Shown: one piece after another, positions 8,501 through 19,100 of the stretch
Numbering within the stretch: position 1 is the first letter of the stretch
Layout: every line of letters starts with the position of its first letter
NCBI RefSeq assembly: GCF_021390595.1
Contig: NZ_JAJEJR010000001.1
Span: forward strand, 1,302,001 to 1,366,000
Direction of reading: 5' to 3'
Length of the DNA: 64,000 nucleotides
Source: Paraburkholderia sp. HP33-1
GTDB lineage: Bacteria; Pseudomonadota; Gammaproteobacteria; Burkholderiales; Burkholderiaceae
Notes under the pieces: model-generated
The model's database searches: none
Seen by the model: only the letters and a program-made list of their open reading frames with translations
Told to the model about the DNA's origin: nothing
Translations under genes and position numbers: made by a program

Positions 8501-8714
8501 CGACTACCTGAATCCATTCACCGAGGGAACCGCAATTGGAAAGACAGCGCGAAACTGCCGTCGAGTCTAACTGATTTTGCGCGCGTTCTGACCTCGCCCA
8601 TTCGGCCAGGTTATGCCCTGGTGGGTGGGTTTGTTATGCTGTCGCTTCAATGTCTGCCGTGGCCCGCGCGCGTAGCTCGCAGGCCATCCGCGTGCCACGT
8701 GTCATCGGGAATCC

Positions 8715-11700
8715 ATGCTTCAGCTTTTCTACTCGAACCGCTACGAAACGCTGGTCGGCGCGCTGCTCGACGACCTCGCGCAAGCGCCATCCGACCCGTG
8801 GACCGCGCGGCCCGTGATCGTGCCGAGCGCGGCCGTGCGCCGGCGACTCGAGCTCGATATCGCCGCTCGCCAGGGCATCTGCGCGAACGTGAGCTTTTGT
8901 TATCTCGCGCAATGGCTGTGGGCGCAGATCGGCGGCGTGATCGAGGTGCCGAAGCATTCGCCGTTCGCGCCTGACCGGCTCGTGTGGCGCTGTTACCGGC
9001 TGCTGGGCGACGCAGACGAAGCGCTGCCGTGGAACGCATCGCCGCGTCTGCGCAGCTATCTCGACGCGGCCGACGCGTCGATGCGCTACGAACTCGCCCG
9101 GCGCGTCGCGACCGTGCTCGATCACTATCTGACCTATCGCCCCGAATGGCTGCTGCAATGGCAGAAGGGCGGCTCGATCTTCGCGAGTGGCGCGGCGGAT
9201 GACACCGGTCCGCGTCTCGCCGGCGCAAGCGACGCGGCGCGCGAGGACGAGCGCTGGCAGGCGGCGCTGTGGCGCGCGGTGCTCGCGGAACTCGCGCAAG
9301 CCAGCGGTCATGCGCAAACGTCCGCGGCCGCACTGCCGCCCGCGTATAGGTTCCTCGATGAAATCGGCGCGCTCGATCTCGAAGCAATTTCGAACGCGCA
9401 ATGGCCCGAGGCGGTCAGCGTGTTCGCGCTGCCGACCATGCCGCCGCTGCATATCGCGTTGCTGCGAGCGTTGTCGCGCTGGATCGACGTGCGTCTGTAC
9501 GTGATGAACCCATGCCGCGAGTTCTGGTTCGACGTGGTCAGCGAAGGGCGCGTGCAGGCGCTCGACGCGGCGGGGCAGCTCGACTATCAGGAAGTCGGTC
9601 ATCCGCTGCTGGCCGAATGGGGCCGTCAGACTCAGGCGCAGCTGCATATGCTGCACGAGCTGACCGAGAGCGCCGCCTCGGCCGAGACCGGTGACTTCAC
9701 CGGAAACCCCGAGCCGAGCTGGCTCGCCGCCGTGCAGAACGGCATCGTCGAGCTGCGCGACGAAGCCGATGCCGATGAGCCGCCGCTCGAGCGCGGCATC
9801 GAGGTACACGTCTGCCATAGTCTGTCGCGACAGCTCGAAGTGCTGCACGATCGCCTGCTCGGCTGGTTCGACGAGTTCGACGATCTGCAACCGTCCGACG
9901 TGCTGGTCGCCGTGTCCGATCTCGCTGCGGCCGGCCCGCTGATCGACGCGGTGTTCGGCACCACGCCCGCCGGTGATACGCGCCGCATTCCGTACCGGAT
10001 AACCGGCTTGCCGCCGTCGCAGGCGAATCCGGTCGCGCGTCTGTTGCTCGACTGGCTCGCGCTGCCCGAGCGCAGCGTCGGCGCCCCGGATCTGATCGAA
10101 TGGCTGCGCGTCGATGCGGTCGCGGTGCGTTACGGGATCGATGCGAATTCGCTCGAAGCCGCGCAGGAATGGCTCGCGGCGGCCGGCGCGCGGCGCGGGC
10201 TCACGCCGCTCGAACCGGTTGGCGAGCACGTGCCGGTCGCGCGTCATACGTTCGCCGATGCGCTGACGCGCCTCTACCTCGGCTATGCGATGCCGGCCGG
10301 CGGCGAGCCGGTCGATGCGTGGCTGCCGGTCGAAGGCGCGGATGGTTCGGACGCCGAATTGCTCGGCCGCCTGTCGCGTTTCGTCGACGATATCGACAGC
10401 TTCGCGGCGAACTGTGCGATCGAGCGCACGCCGGCCGACTGGTCGCAACTGCTGCTCGAAACGCTCGCGCAGTGCTTCGACGGCGGGGTCGACTTCGCCG
10501 ATTCGCTCGCGGCGGTGCGCGACGCGCTCGACGCAATGAGCGCCGCGATGCAGGCCGGCGCGCAGGATGTGTTGCTGCCCGCTTCGGTGGTGCGCACCGC
10601 GCTCAAAGAAGCGCTCGATGACCCCGCGCGCGGCGGTGTGCCGTGGGGCAGCGTGACGTTTTCTTCGCTGACGAGTCTGCGCGGCTTGCCATTTCGCGTC
10701 GTCTGTCTGCTGGGCATGGACGACGGTGTGCTGCCGTCGCTCGCGCGCGCCGACGAATTCGACCTGATGGCCGCGTTCGGCAAGGCGGGCGACCGTCAGC
10801 GCCGCGACGACGAGCGCAATCTGTTCCTCGATCTGCTGCTCGCCGCACGCGAGCAACTCTTCATCGCTTACACGGGCCGCAGCATTCGCGACAACGCGCC
10901 GCTGCCGCCGGCTGCGCTCGTCGACGAACTGCTCGATCATCTCGCGCGGGTGTCGGCGGGTGAGGACGCGAGTCCGGCCGAGATCGACAGCGCACGGCGT
11001 GCGTTCATCGTCGAGCATCCGTTGCAGGCGTTCGCGTCGGACTATTTTTCGGCGAAGCCCGACCTGTTCACGTACGACGCCGATCGCGCCGAGCTGGCCA
11101 CGCTGCTCGCCGAGCCACAGCATCCCGCGGCCGCGCCGTTCTTCGATCAACCACTGCCGCAGGAAGACACGCACGAGGTCGGGTTCGACGACTTCGTGCG
11201 CTTCTGGCGTCATCCGGCGCGCGCGCTGCTGCGCGACCGGCTCGGTATCGCGTTGTCGGATGCGCAGGGCGAGTTGCTCGACACCGAGCCGTTCGATCTC
11301 GACTACGCGGGCCGCGACGCGCTTGCCGAGCGCCTGCTGCCGGTACTGCTCGACGCCGACACCGAAGACGACGTGATGTTCAGCCGCGTGCAGCGCGTCG
11401 CCGAGGCAAGCCCCGAGCTGCCCGGCGGCGCGACCGGCGCGGTATGGCGCGCGCGCGAGCTGTCCGCGCTGCGGCAGTTGGCGTCGAGCGTGCGGCGCGA
11501 AGTGGCCACCGGCGTCGAGCGCCTGCCGTTCGTGCTCGATGTCGCGCCGCGCTGGCCGCAGGGCGGCGAGGGCACCGATAGCACCGTCACCCTGTTCGGC
11601 GACTACGACGCGCTGCTGCGCGAGTCCGCCGAAACGCCGTTGCAATTGCGCGGCACGTTGAACCTGCTGACCGGAACAGGACAAGTGATCTTTCGATATG

Positions 11701-12107
11701 CCAAAGCTAGCGCGCGCGACTATCTGTCCGCGTGGCTCGCGCATCTGGTCTATTGCGCGGCGCGGCCGGATGGTCCGCGTCGCACCGTGTGGCACGGCAG
11801 CGGCGAGAGCTTCGAGCTCGCGCCGGTCGCGGCTCCGCTCGAGGAGCTCGCGCCGTTGCTGGCGCTTTTCAATGCCGGCCGCCGGCTGCCGTTGCGCTTC
11901 TTCCCGAAGAGCGCATGGGCGAGGGTCAGCGAGAGCGAATCGGCGGCGCAAGGCGTGTGGATCAACGACCGCGTGCGCGGCGAATCCGACGACCCCGCAT
12001 TGCGCATCGCGCTGCGTGGCACGCAGCTCACGCTCGACGAACCGTTCGGCAGCCTCGCTGCGATCGTCTTCAAGCCGTTGATCCAGCACCTGCGGAGCGC
12101 CTCATGA
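8715..12107 (+). CDS. recC: RecBCD subunit RecC (exodeoxyribonuclease V gamma)
   Basis: The 1130-residue product is RecC, the inactive helicase-like subunit that recognises Chi and holds RecB and RecD together. The N-terminal LQLFYSNRYETLVGALLDDL matches the family, as do HVCHSLSRQLEVLHDRLL at about residues 365-380, IPYRITG and the RGLPFRVVCLLGMDDGVLP helicase-remnant region. The length is close to that of E. coli RecC (1122). It is the first gene of recC-recB-recD, and its TGA overlaps the recB ATG in an ATGA. The ptr gene found between recC and recB in enterobacteria is absent. Confidence 0.95.
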   Translation: MLQLFYSNRYETLVGALLDDLAQAPSDPWTARPVIVPSAAVRRRLELDIAARQGICANVSFCYLAQWLWAQIGGVIEVPKHSPFAPDRLVWRCYRLLGDADEALPWNASPRLRSYLDAADASMRYELARRVATVLDHYLTYRPEWLLQWQKGGSIFASGAADDTGPRLAGASDAAREDERWQAALWRAVLAELAQASGHAQTSAAALPPAYRFLDEIGALDLEAISNAQWPEAVSVFALPTMPPLHIALLRALSRWIDVRLYVMNPCREFWFDVVSEGRVQALDAAGQLDYQEVGHPLLAEWGRQTQAQLHMLHELTESAASAETGDFTGNPEPSWLAAVQNGIVELRDEADADEPPLERGIEVHVCHSLSRQLEVLHDRLLGWFDEFDDLQPSDVLVAVSDLAAAGPLIDAVFGTTPAGDTRRIPYRITGLPPSQANPVARLLLDWLALPERSVGAPDLIEWLRVDAVAVRYGIDANSLEAAQEWLAAAGARRGLTPLEPVGEHVPVARHTFADALTRLYLGYAMPAGGEPVDAWLPVEGADGSDAELLGRLSRFVDDIDSFAANCAIERTPADWSQLLLETLAQCFDGGVDFADSLAAVRDALDAMSAAMQAGAQDVLLPASVVRTALKEALDDPARGGVPWGSVTFSSLTSLRGLPFRVVCLLGMDDGVLPSLARADEFDLMAAFGKAGDRQRRDDERNLFLDLLLAAREQLFIAYTGRSIRDNAPLPPAALVDELLDHLARVSAGEDASPAEIDSARRAFIVEHPLQAFASDYFSAKPDLFTYDADRAELATLLAEPQHPAAAPFFDQPLPQEDTHEVGFDDFVRFWRHPARALLRDRLGIALSDAQGELLDTEPFDLDYAGRDALAERLLPVLLDADTEDDVMFSRVQRVAEASPELPGGATGAVWRARELSALRQLASSVRREVATGVERLPFVLDVAPRWPQGGEGTDSTVTLFGDYDALLRESAETPLQLRGTLNLLTGTGQVIFRYAKASARDYLSAWLAHLVYCAARPDGPRRTVWHGSGESFELAPVAAPLEELAPLLALFNAGRRLPLRFFPKSAWARVSESESAAQGVWINDRVRGESDDPALRIALRGTQLTLDEPFGSLAAIVFKPLIQHLRSAS

Positions 12108-15100
12108 GCGACGCGCTGCGCCATCACAGTCTCGTCGCCGACGAGCTCGACGTGTTCGCGTGTCCGCTCGACGGCGTGAACCAGATCGAAGCATCGGCGG
12201 GCACCGGCAAGACGTGGAACATCTGCGCGCTGTATGTGCGGCTGCTGCTCGAAAAGAACCTGAACGCGGATCAGATTCTTGTCGTCACGTTCACGAAGGC
12301 GGCGACCGCGGAGCTCCACGAACGCATTCGCGGCCGTCTCGCGGAGCTGCATCGCGCGATCGAGATGGACGACGACGGCGGCGATCCGTTCATCCGCCGG
12401 CTGTTCGAGACGACGCTCGCGCCGGAGAACGGCATCGAGCGCGACGCTGCGTTGAAGGTGGTGCGCCGCGCGCTGCGCACGTTCGATCAGGCCGCGATCC
12501 ACACGATCCATGCGTTCTGTCAGCGCGCGTTGCAGGAAGCGCCGTTCGCGGCGGCGATGCCGTTCGCGTTCGAGATGGAAGCCGACGACGCATCACTGCG
12601 TTTCGAACTCGCCGCCGACTTCTGGCGCGAGCAGGTCGAGCCGGTCGCGCATGCGCATCCGGCGTTCGCCGCGTGGCTGGTGGCCAGGCGCGCCAGCCCC
12701 GCATCGCTCGACGAGCAGTTGGCTCGGCGCCTGAAAAAGCCGCTTGCGCAATTGCGCTGGGGCAGTGTCGAGGCGGACGGCGCAAGCGCCGATCCGCAGG
12801 CCGGCTTCGATGACGCGTGCGCGATCTGGCAAGCCGAACGAGACGCGATCATCGCGCTGCTCGCCGAGGCGCAGGAGCGTCTGAGCAAGACCACGCACAA
12901 GCCCGATCACGTGAGCGCCGCGATCGCCGCGTGGAGCGACTACTTCGCGCAGGGCGACTGCCATGCGCCACCGCCGCGCGCCGCATTGAAGCTGACGGCG
13001 TCGGCGTTGAAGAAGGCGACCAAGGTCAAGTTCGAGCCGCCCGCTCATCCGTTCTTCGAGCATGCCGAAGCGCTGGCTGTGGCAGTGGTTGCCGCCGAAG
13101 CCGCGCAGCGCGCGCGCTGGCTCGCGCTCGTGCGGACCTGGCTCGACTACGCACCGGCCGAGTTGGTGGCGCGCAAGCGCACGCGCCGCGTCGTGTCGTT
13201 CGACGATCTGCTCGCCAATCTGTATCGCGCGCTCGCCGCGCATTCGTGGCTCGCCGATGCGTTGCGCAGCCGCTATCCGGCCGCGCTGATCGACGAGTTC
13301 CAGGACACCGATCCGCTGCAATTCGCGATCTTCAGCCGCATCTTCGCGCCGGCCGGACCGTTGTTCCTGGTCGGCGATCCGAAGCAGGCGATCTACAGTT
13401 TCCGCGCGGCGGATCTGCACACGTACCTCGCGGCGCGCGAGTCGGCGTCCGCGTGCTACACGCTCGCGGTCAACCAGCGCTCGACGGCGCCGATCGTCGA
13501 CGCGTGCAATCGGATCTTCGAAGCGAATCCGCAGGCGTTCGTGCTCGACGGGCTCGACTATCAGCCGGTGCGCGCGGGCGAGCGCCGCCGCGCGCCGTTT
13601 GCCGATCCCGACGCGAGCGGCGGCGATTTCCGCATCTGGACGTTGCCGCAAGGCGAGGCCGCGCTAAGCAAACGCGACGCGCAGCGCGCCGCGAGCGAAG
13701 CTTGCGCGGCCGAGATCGTGCGGCTGTTGCGCGGTGCGCGTGAAGGCGTGGTGATGATCGGCGACAAACCGCTCGCACCCGGCGATATCGCCGTGCTCGT
13801 GCAGACCCACAAGCAGGGCAGCCTCGTCAAACGCGTGCTCGCGGCGTGGGGCGTCGGCAGCGTGGAGCTGGCGCAGGCGTCGGTGTTCGCGACGCTGGAT
13901 GCGGAGCAGATCGAGCGCGTGCTGGCCGCCATCGACACGCCCGGCGATCTACGGCGTCTGCGCGCCGCGCTCGCCACCGACTGGCTCGGGCTCGACGCCG
14001 CCGCGCTGTGGCGTCTCACGCAGGTCGCCGATGCGCCAGCAGCCGTCGACGAGTCGACGCAAGCGCTCGACCCTGCGGACGCGATGGGCTGGGTCGAACG
14101 TTTTTCGCGCTACCGGATGCTGTGGCACGAACGCGGCTTCGCGGTGATGTGGCGCACGCTGATGCGCGAGCTGCGCGTCGCGCAGCGGCTCGTCGCGGGA
14201 GCGGAGGGCGAGCGCCGGCTGACCAACGTGAACCATCTCTCCGAGCTCGTGCAGGCGCGCGCGGCCACCCAGCCCGGCATCGCGCCGACCTTGCGTTGGC
14301 TCGCCGCGCAGCGCGAGCAGGGCGGCGGCGAAGAGGCACAGCTACGGCTCGAGTCGGATCGCAATCTCGTGCAGATCGTCACGGTCCATAAGTCGAAGGG
14401 GCTCGAATATGCGGTCGTGTTCTGTCCGTTTCTGAACGATGGTGGTTTGCGCGAGCCGCCGTCATCGGGCTTGCCCGATGCGCGCGAGTATCACGACGAC
14501 AGCGGCGAGGCGGTGCTGCACTACGGTTGCGACGAAGAGGAAGCCGAGCGCGCGTCGCGTTACGCGGTGCGCGAGCAGGCGGCGGAACGTGCGCGGCTCG
14601 TCTATGTGGCGCTCACGCGGGCGGTGTATCGCTGCTACCTCGTCGCGGGCACGTACCTGTCCTCGCGCTCGACGAAGGAGTCGCGCCGCAGCGTGCTGAA
14701 CTGGCTCGTGGGCGGCAGCGGCCACACGTTCGACGCGTGGCTCGCCGAGCCGCCCGACGAAGCCGCCCTGGCGGCAAGCTGGCACGCGCTCGCGGGCGGA
14801 CCGGTCACGCTGCAGGCGCTGCCCGAAGTGACGCGCCGCGTGCCGCTCGAAAGTCTGCAGGATCAGGGTGCGAATCTGTACGCGCGCACGAATCGGCGGC
14901 CGTTGCGCGATCAGTGGCGTATGGCGAGTTTCAGCGGCTTGATCGCGGCAGGCGGCAGGAGCGGGGAGGCGCATGGTCACGCGCCGCAGGAAGACGTGCG
15001 GCCCGATCACGATGAAATCGCGGATGCGCCCGAGTCCGCGCCGGTGCTTGCACCGGTCGCCGTGGCGAACGCCCCGGCGCATGCCGACGACGACATCCTC

Positions 15101-15823
15101 GCGTTCCCACGCGGCGCCGCGGCCGGCGAGTGCCTGCATCGCATGTTCGAGCTTGCTGATTTCACCGACGCTCGCACGTGGCCCGATGCGATCCGCGGCG
15201 CGCTGCGCGAGCGTCCGGCGCCAGCCGAGCCCGAGCTCGCCGCGCGTTTGCCCGCGATGATGCATCGGCTGATCGCCGACGTCGTTTCGACCGAACTCGT
15301 GCCGGGGATGACGCTCGCGCGGCTCGATCCGCGTCGGCGCCTGAACGAACTCGAGTTTCTGTTCGCGGCGCCGTCGCTCGATTTTCCGGCGCTGCGTGAG
15401 CTGCTGATCGAATACGGTTATCCCGACGTCGCGCTGGAGCCCGGCGCGCTGCGCGGGTACGTCAAAGGATTTATCGACATGATCGTCGAGCACGACGGAC
15501 GCTTCTGGATCGTCGACTGGAAATCGAACCATCTCGGCGACACCGCCGCCGACTACGCGGCCGAGCCGCTCGAAGCGGCGATGGCGAGTCACGCGTATCA
15601 CCTGCAGGCGCTGCTCTATACGGTCGCGCTGCATCGCTACCTGAAGACGCGCGTGCGCGACTATGCGTACGACACGCACATCGGCGGCTATCTCTATCTG
15701 TTCGTGCGCGGCGTGCGACCCGATTGGCGTGACGCCGACGGTTCAGCCGGCGTGCATAGGCGACGCGCGCCGTTCGAACTCGTGGCGCTGCTCGACGCGG
15801 CGATGATCGGAGGCGGCGCATGA
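12104..15823 (+). CDS. recB: RecBCD subunit RecB (helicase-nuclease)
   Basis: The 1239-residue protein is the 3'-5' helicase and nuclease of RecBCD. Walker A is ASAGTGKT at residues 30-37, motif II is LIDEFQDTD near residue 396, and the motif VTVHKSKGLEYAVVF lies near residue 760. The C-terminal nuclease motif reads KGFIDM...FWIVDWKSN near residue 1120 and contains the Asp and Lys of the catalytic site. The frame is open upstream to 11732, but the ATG at 12104 overlaps the recC stop and gives the family's own N-terminus. It translationally couples with recD at 15820. Confidence 0.95.
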   Translation: MSDALRHHSLVADELDVFACPLDGVNQIEASAGTGKTWNICALYVRLLLEKNLNADQILVVTFTKAATAELHERIRGRLAELHRAIEMDDDGGDPFIRRLFETTLAPENGIERDAALKVVRRALRTFDQAAIHTIHAFCQRALQEAPFAAAMPFAFEMEADDASLRFELAADFWREQVEPVAHAHPAFAAWLVARRASPASLDEQLARRLKKPLAQLRWGSVEADGASADPQAGFDDACAIWQAERDAIIALLAEAQERLSKTTHKPDHVSAAIAAWSDYFAQGDCHAPPPRAALKLTASALKKATKVKFEPPAHPFFEHAEALAVAVVAAEAAQRARWLALVRTWLDYAPAELVARKRTRRVVSFDDLLANLYRALAAHSWLADALRSRYPAALIDEFQDTDPLQFAIFSRIFAPAGPLFLVGDPKQAIYSFRAADLHTYLAARESASACYTLAVNQRSTAPIVDACNRIFEANPQAFVLDGLDYQPVRAGERRRAPFADPDASGGDFRIWTLPQGEAALSKRDAQRAASEACAAEIVRLLRGAREGVVMIGDKPLAPGDIAVLVQTHKQGSLVKRVLAAWGVGSVELAQASVFATLDAEQIERVLAAIDTPGDLRRLRAALATDWLGLDAAALWRLTQVADAPAAVDESTQALDPADAMGWVERFSRYRMLWHERGFAVMWRTLMRELRVAQRLVAGAEGERRLTNVNHLSELVQARAATQPGIAPTLRWLAAQREQGGGEEAQLRLESDRNLVQIVTVHKSKGLEYAVVFCPFLNDGGLREPPSSGLPDAREYHDDSGEAVLHYGCDEEEAERASRYAVREQAAERARLVYVALTRAVYRCYLVAGTYLSSRSTKESRRSVLNWLVGGSGHTFDAWLAEPPDEAALAASWHALAGGPVTLQALPEVTRRVPLESLQDQGANLYARTNRRPLRDQWRMASFSGLIAAGGRSGEAHGHAPQEDVRPDHDEIADAPESAPVLAPVAVANAPAHADDDILAFPRGAAAGECLHRMFELADFTDARTWPDAIRGALRERPAPAEPELAARLPAMMHRLIADVVSTELVPGMTLARLDPRRRLNELEFLFAAPSLDFPALRELLIEYGYPDVALEPGALRGYVKGFIDMIVEHDGRFWIVDWKSNHLGDTAADYAAEPLEAAMASHAYHLQALLYTVALHRYLKTRVRDYAYDTHIGGYLYLFVRGVRPDWRDADGSAGVHRRRAPFELVALLDAAMIGGGA

Positions 15824-17775
15824 GCACGCCCGGCACGCTCGATGCGCGCCCGGCCGCGCCGCTCGGGCTCGAAGACATCGGCGTCAATCTGCCCGCCCCG
15901 GCCGATTTCAGCATTGCGCTCGCCGAAGGGTTCGCGCGCCGTATCGGCATGCTTGCGCGGCGCGGTGGCGCATCGACCGAGGTGGTGAAGTGGGCCGCTC
16001 GCGGCGCGTTCGCCGCGAGCCGCGCGACGGCCGAAGGCCACGTGTGCGTGCCGCTTGCGACGCTCGCGCGCCGCTTCGACGCGTCGAGCGCCGAGGTGCG
16101 CGCGGCGCTGCTCGCGAGCGGCATGGCAAGCGACGGCGCAGCGGGCGCGGCGGCGTTGCGGCCGCTCGTGATCGACGGCGAGGGGCGGCTTTATCTCGCG
16201 CGCTACTACGACTACGAGCGGCGTCTGGCGCAAGCATTGGTCGCGCATGCGACGGGCGAAGCGCACATCGCGAAGGCCGACGTCGATACCGACCCCGCCG
16301 CATTGCGTGAGCGCCTGCTGCGCTACTTCGGCCCGCCGAAAGACGACGACGTCGACTGGCAACGCGTCGCGGCCGTGATGGCGCTGTCGGGGCGGCTGAC
16401 GATCGTCAGCGGCGGGCCGGGGACCGGCAAGACCACGACCGTGGTCGGCGTGCTCGCGTGTCTGCTCGATGCGCGCGCCGATCTGCGCATCGCGCTCGCA
16501 GCGCCCACCGGCAAGGCGGCGCAGCGGATGCAGGAAGCGTTGCTCGCGCGCGCGGGTGACCTGCCGCCCGAGCTCGCCGCGCGTTTGCCGCAGACTTCGT
16601 ACACGCTGCATCGCTTGCTGGGGTCGGGGCCGGGCGGGCGCTTTCGGCATCATCGCGAGAATCCGTTGCCTTACGACGTCGTCGTGATCGACGAGGCGTC
16701 GATGATCGACGTCGCGATGGCCACGCATCTGCTCGACGCGATCGCGCCGCAGACGCGACTCGTGATGCTAGGCGACAAGGATCAGCTCGCCGCGGTCGAG
16801 GCGGGCGCGGTGTTCGCCGAACTCAGCGCGCGGCCGGTGCTGAGCCCGAGCGGATTGCGGCGGGTCGCGCAGGCGCTCGGCATCGACGAGGCGCGGCTCG
16901 CGCGGGCTTTGCCAAGCGCGTCGCCGGACACATTCGAATCGGCGACCGAACGCAACCCGCTCGCCGACTGCGTCGTCTGGCTCGAGCGCAACTATCGTTT
17001 CGGCCTCGAGTCGCCGATCGGTCGTTTGTCGGTCGCGATTCGCAACGGCTCGCCGAGCGCGGCGCTCGACGTATTGCGGATTGACCCGACCGACGTCTGC
17101 GCCGCGGCGCTGCACGAGGACACGCACACGGCTCTGGCCGAGCGCACCATCGCGCGACTCGCCGCCGGCTTCGCGCCGTATGCCGACGCACTTGCCGCGG
17201 CGCTCGCCACCGATACGCCCGATCCATTGCCGCTCTTCGACGCGCTCAACCGCTTCCGCATCCTGTGCGCAACGCGGCTCGGATCTCGCGGCGTCGATCA
17301 GGTCAATGCGGCGATGGCGGCTCAGGTGCGGCGCACCGCGGGCGTCACGCTCGCGGTCGGCGCGCAGTGGTTTGCCGGACGTCCGGTGATGGTCACGCGC
17401 AACGATTACGCGCTGGGTCTGTTCAACGGCGACATCGGCATTGCGCTGCCGGGCGCGGGTGGCGCGCTGCGCGTGTACTTCCGTACCGGCGACGGCGGTG
17501 TGCGCGCGGTGTCGCCGGCCGCGCTGCCGCCGCACGACACCGCGTTCGCGCTGACGGTCCACAAGTCGCAAGGTTCGGAATTCGAGCACGCGGTGCTGGT
17601 GCTGCCGTCGGCGTTTAGCCGGGTGCTCTCGCGTGAGCTCGTGTACACGGCGATCACTCGCGCGCGCGTATGTGTCGAGGTGATCGGCGCGCGGGCCGTG
17701 CTCGCGCAGGCAATCGCGACGCCGACGCAGCGTGATTCGGGGCTGGCAGCACGGATTGCGGATGCATCGCGTTGA
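15820..17775 (+). CDS. recD: RecBCD subunit RecD (5'-3' helicase)
   Basis: The 651-residue protein is the alpha subunit, a superfamily 1B helicase. Walker A is GGPGTGKTTT near residue 198, Walker B is VVIDEASMIDV near residue 287, and the late motif ALTVHKSQGSEF lies near residue 580 with a UvrD-like VYTAITRAR end. The gene starts in an ATGA overlap with recB, so all three subunits are probably made from one message. The length is slightly above E. coli RecD (608). Confidence 0.95.
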   Translation: MSTPGTLDARPAAPLGLEDIGVNLPAPADFSIALAEGFARRIGMLARRGGASTEVVKWAARGAFAASRATAEGHVCVPLATLARRFDASSAEVRAALLASGMASDGAAGAAALRPLVIDGEGRLYLARYYDYERRLAQALVAHATGEAHIAKADVDTDPAALRERLLRYFGPPKDDDVDWQRVAAVMALSGRLTIVSGGPGTGKTTTVVGVLACLLDARADLRIALAAPTGKAAQRMQEALLARAGDLPPELAARLPQTSYTLHRLLGSGPGGRFRHHRENPLPYDVVVIDEASMIDVAMATHLLDAIAPQTRLVMLGDKDQLAAVEAGAVFAELSARPVLSPSGLRRVAQALGIDEARLARALPSASPDTFESATERNPLADCVVWLERNYRFGLESPIGRLSVAIRNGSPSAALDVLRIDPTDVCAAALHEDTHTALAERTIARLAAGFAPYADALAAALATDTPDPLPLFDALNRFRILCATRLGSRGVDQVNAAMAAQVRRTAGVTLAVGAQWFAGRPVMVTRNDYALGLFNGDIGIALPGAGGALRVYFRTGDGGVRAVSPAALPPHDTAFALTVHKSQGSEFEHAVLVLPSAFSRVLSRELVYTAITRARVCVEVIGARAVLAQAIATPTQRDSGLAARIADASR

Positions 17776-17840
17776 TCGCGGGACAACAGTCGGAACAGCC
17801 GGGGTGGTGGGCTTATCGAGCCGGATCGCGCGCGCGGCGC

Positions 17841-18482
17841 TTAACCGGCCATCCCGCTCGTCCGCTCGATAGCCTCGACGCGGCCGCGCATCGTCTTGCG
17901 GTACCACAGCGTCCACAACGCGAGGCCCGCGTAAATGCCGTAGCCGATAAAGGGCGACACGACGAGGAAGCGTTCGATCGGCCACGTCAGCGCCATCCAC
18001 GCGCGCAGCGCGGTTTCGGCGGTCAGGCCGAGGCCCCACACGAGCGTCATCGTGCGCATCGCGGTGGCGAGGCCGGGGCGTTCGCGCCACAGCGCCTCGA
18101 AGTGCGCGGCGCCGCCTTCCATTTCGCGCGCGACCGTCGCGCGTGCGAGGTAGAAGATCAGCGGACGACGCATCGGCAGCGACAGCAGGAACACGACGCC
18201 GACCGCGCCGGACACGAGCGACTCGCGCAACAGCAGCATGCGCGGACTGCCCCCGAGCGCCATTGCCGCGACCGACAGCACGATGCCCGCGACGACCATC
18301 ACGCTGAGCGCATCGACGCGCCGAAAGCGCGCCAGTTCGATCGCGCTCCACACGAGCGGCGGCACGGCGGATGCGATCAGCGCACCGGTCTCGCCGACGC
18401 GCGGCAACGCGAGCCGGTAGGCAAGCCACGGCAGCAGAAAGTTGACGGCCAGTTCGAGCACGAAGCCCGGACGGATTTTCAT
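17841..18482 (-). CDS. VC0807-like integral membrane protein
   Basis: The 213-residue protein has five or six hydrophobic segments, starting with LELAVNFLLPWLAYRLAL and including ALIASAVPPLVWSAIELARF and a FLLSLPMRRPLIFYLARA segment, a pattern seen in VC0807-type membrane proteins. No catalytic residues are evident and the function is unknown. It converges with recD and is divergent from arfB. The family name comes from pattern memory and should be checked. Confidence 0.75.
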   Translation of the reverse strand: MKIRPGFVLELAVNFLLPWLAYRLALPRVGETGALIASAVPPLVWSAIELARFRRVDALSVMVVAGIVLSVAAMALGGSPRMLLLRESLVSGAVGVVFLLSLPMRRPLIFYLARATVAREMEGGAAHFEALWRERPGLATAMRTMTLVWGLGLTAETALRAWMALTWPIERFLVVSPFIGYGIYAGLALWTLWYRKTMRGRVEAIERTSGMAG

Positions 18483-18653
18483 ACGAATTTACGCCGTAAG
18501 CGAAAGAAGCAGTATCGAGGAACCAGCCGCGCCGACGCAAATGGTTTTTTTTCGTAGTGTCCGCGAGCCGGTGACGCCGGGCACGGCACCGGACGCATCG
18601 GGCATCGCGTGCCGAGCGCTTGTACACTGACGCATCTTCCTTCCCTGCCACCG

Positions 18654-19058
18654 ATGACATCCCGCTACTCGATCCCGCCGAACGAAATCGAATTGACCGC
18701 CGTGCGCGCGCAGGGGGCGGGTGGTCAGAACGTCAACAAGGTGTCGAGTGCGATCCATCTGCGTTTCGACGTCCGCGCTTCGTCGCTGCCGGAAGTGCTG
18801 AAGATGCGTCTGCTCGCGCTATCCGACCACCGGCTCACGCGCGACGGCGTCGTGATCATCAAGGCGCAGGAGCATCGGACCCAGGAGATGAACCGTGCGG
18901 CGGCGCTCGCGCGGCTCGATGAGCTGATCGAAAGCGTCAGCGTGACGCGCAAGCCGCGGGTCGCGACACGCCCGACACGCGCGGCGAACCTGAGGCGGCT
19001 AGACAGCAAGTCGAAACGTGGCGAGCTCAAGTCGGGGCGCGGCCGCGTGCACGAGTAG
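18654..19058 (+). CDS. arfB: Alternative ribosome-rescue factor ArfB (YaeJ)
   Basis: The 134-residue protein is a codon-independent peptidyl-tRNA hydrolase that frees ribosomes stalled on truncated mRNA. The catalytic GGQ lies in RAQGAGGQNVNKVSSA at about residues 18-33, and the C-terminal tail is rich in Lys and Arg, as needed to enter the empty mRNA channel. The length and the lack of codon-recognition domains distinguish it from RF1 and RF2. I start at ATG 18654 (TSRYSIPPNEIEL) because the upstream extension to 18609 does not resemble the family. Confidence 0.93.
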   Translation: MTSRYSIPPNEIELTAVRAQGAGGQNVNKVSSAIHLRFDVRASSLPEVLKMRLLALSDHRLTRDGVVIIKAQEHRTQEMNRAAALARLDELIESVSVTRKPRVATRPTRAANLRRLDSKSKRGELKSGRGRVHE

Positions 19059-19100
19059 CGGCGCGGGCCACGCGCGTCACGCGCAGCGGGCGATTAGCCG

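Noticed and set aside
8634..12089. A 1151-codon open frame on the minus strand opposite recC
   Set aside because: It is antisense to the well-supported recC and is a by-product of high GC; the product is Arg/Gln/His-rich with no family motifs.
11732..12103. N-terminal extension of recB into recC
   Set aside because: The extra 124 codons overlap recC and are not family-like; ATG 12104 in the ATGA overlap gives the normal RecB N-terminus.
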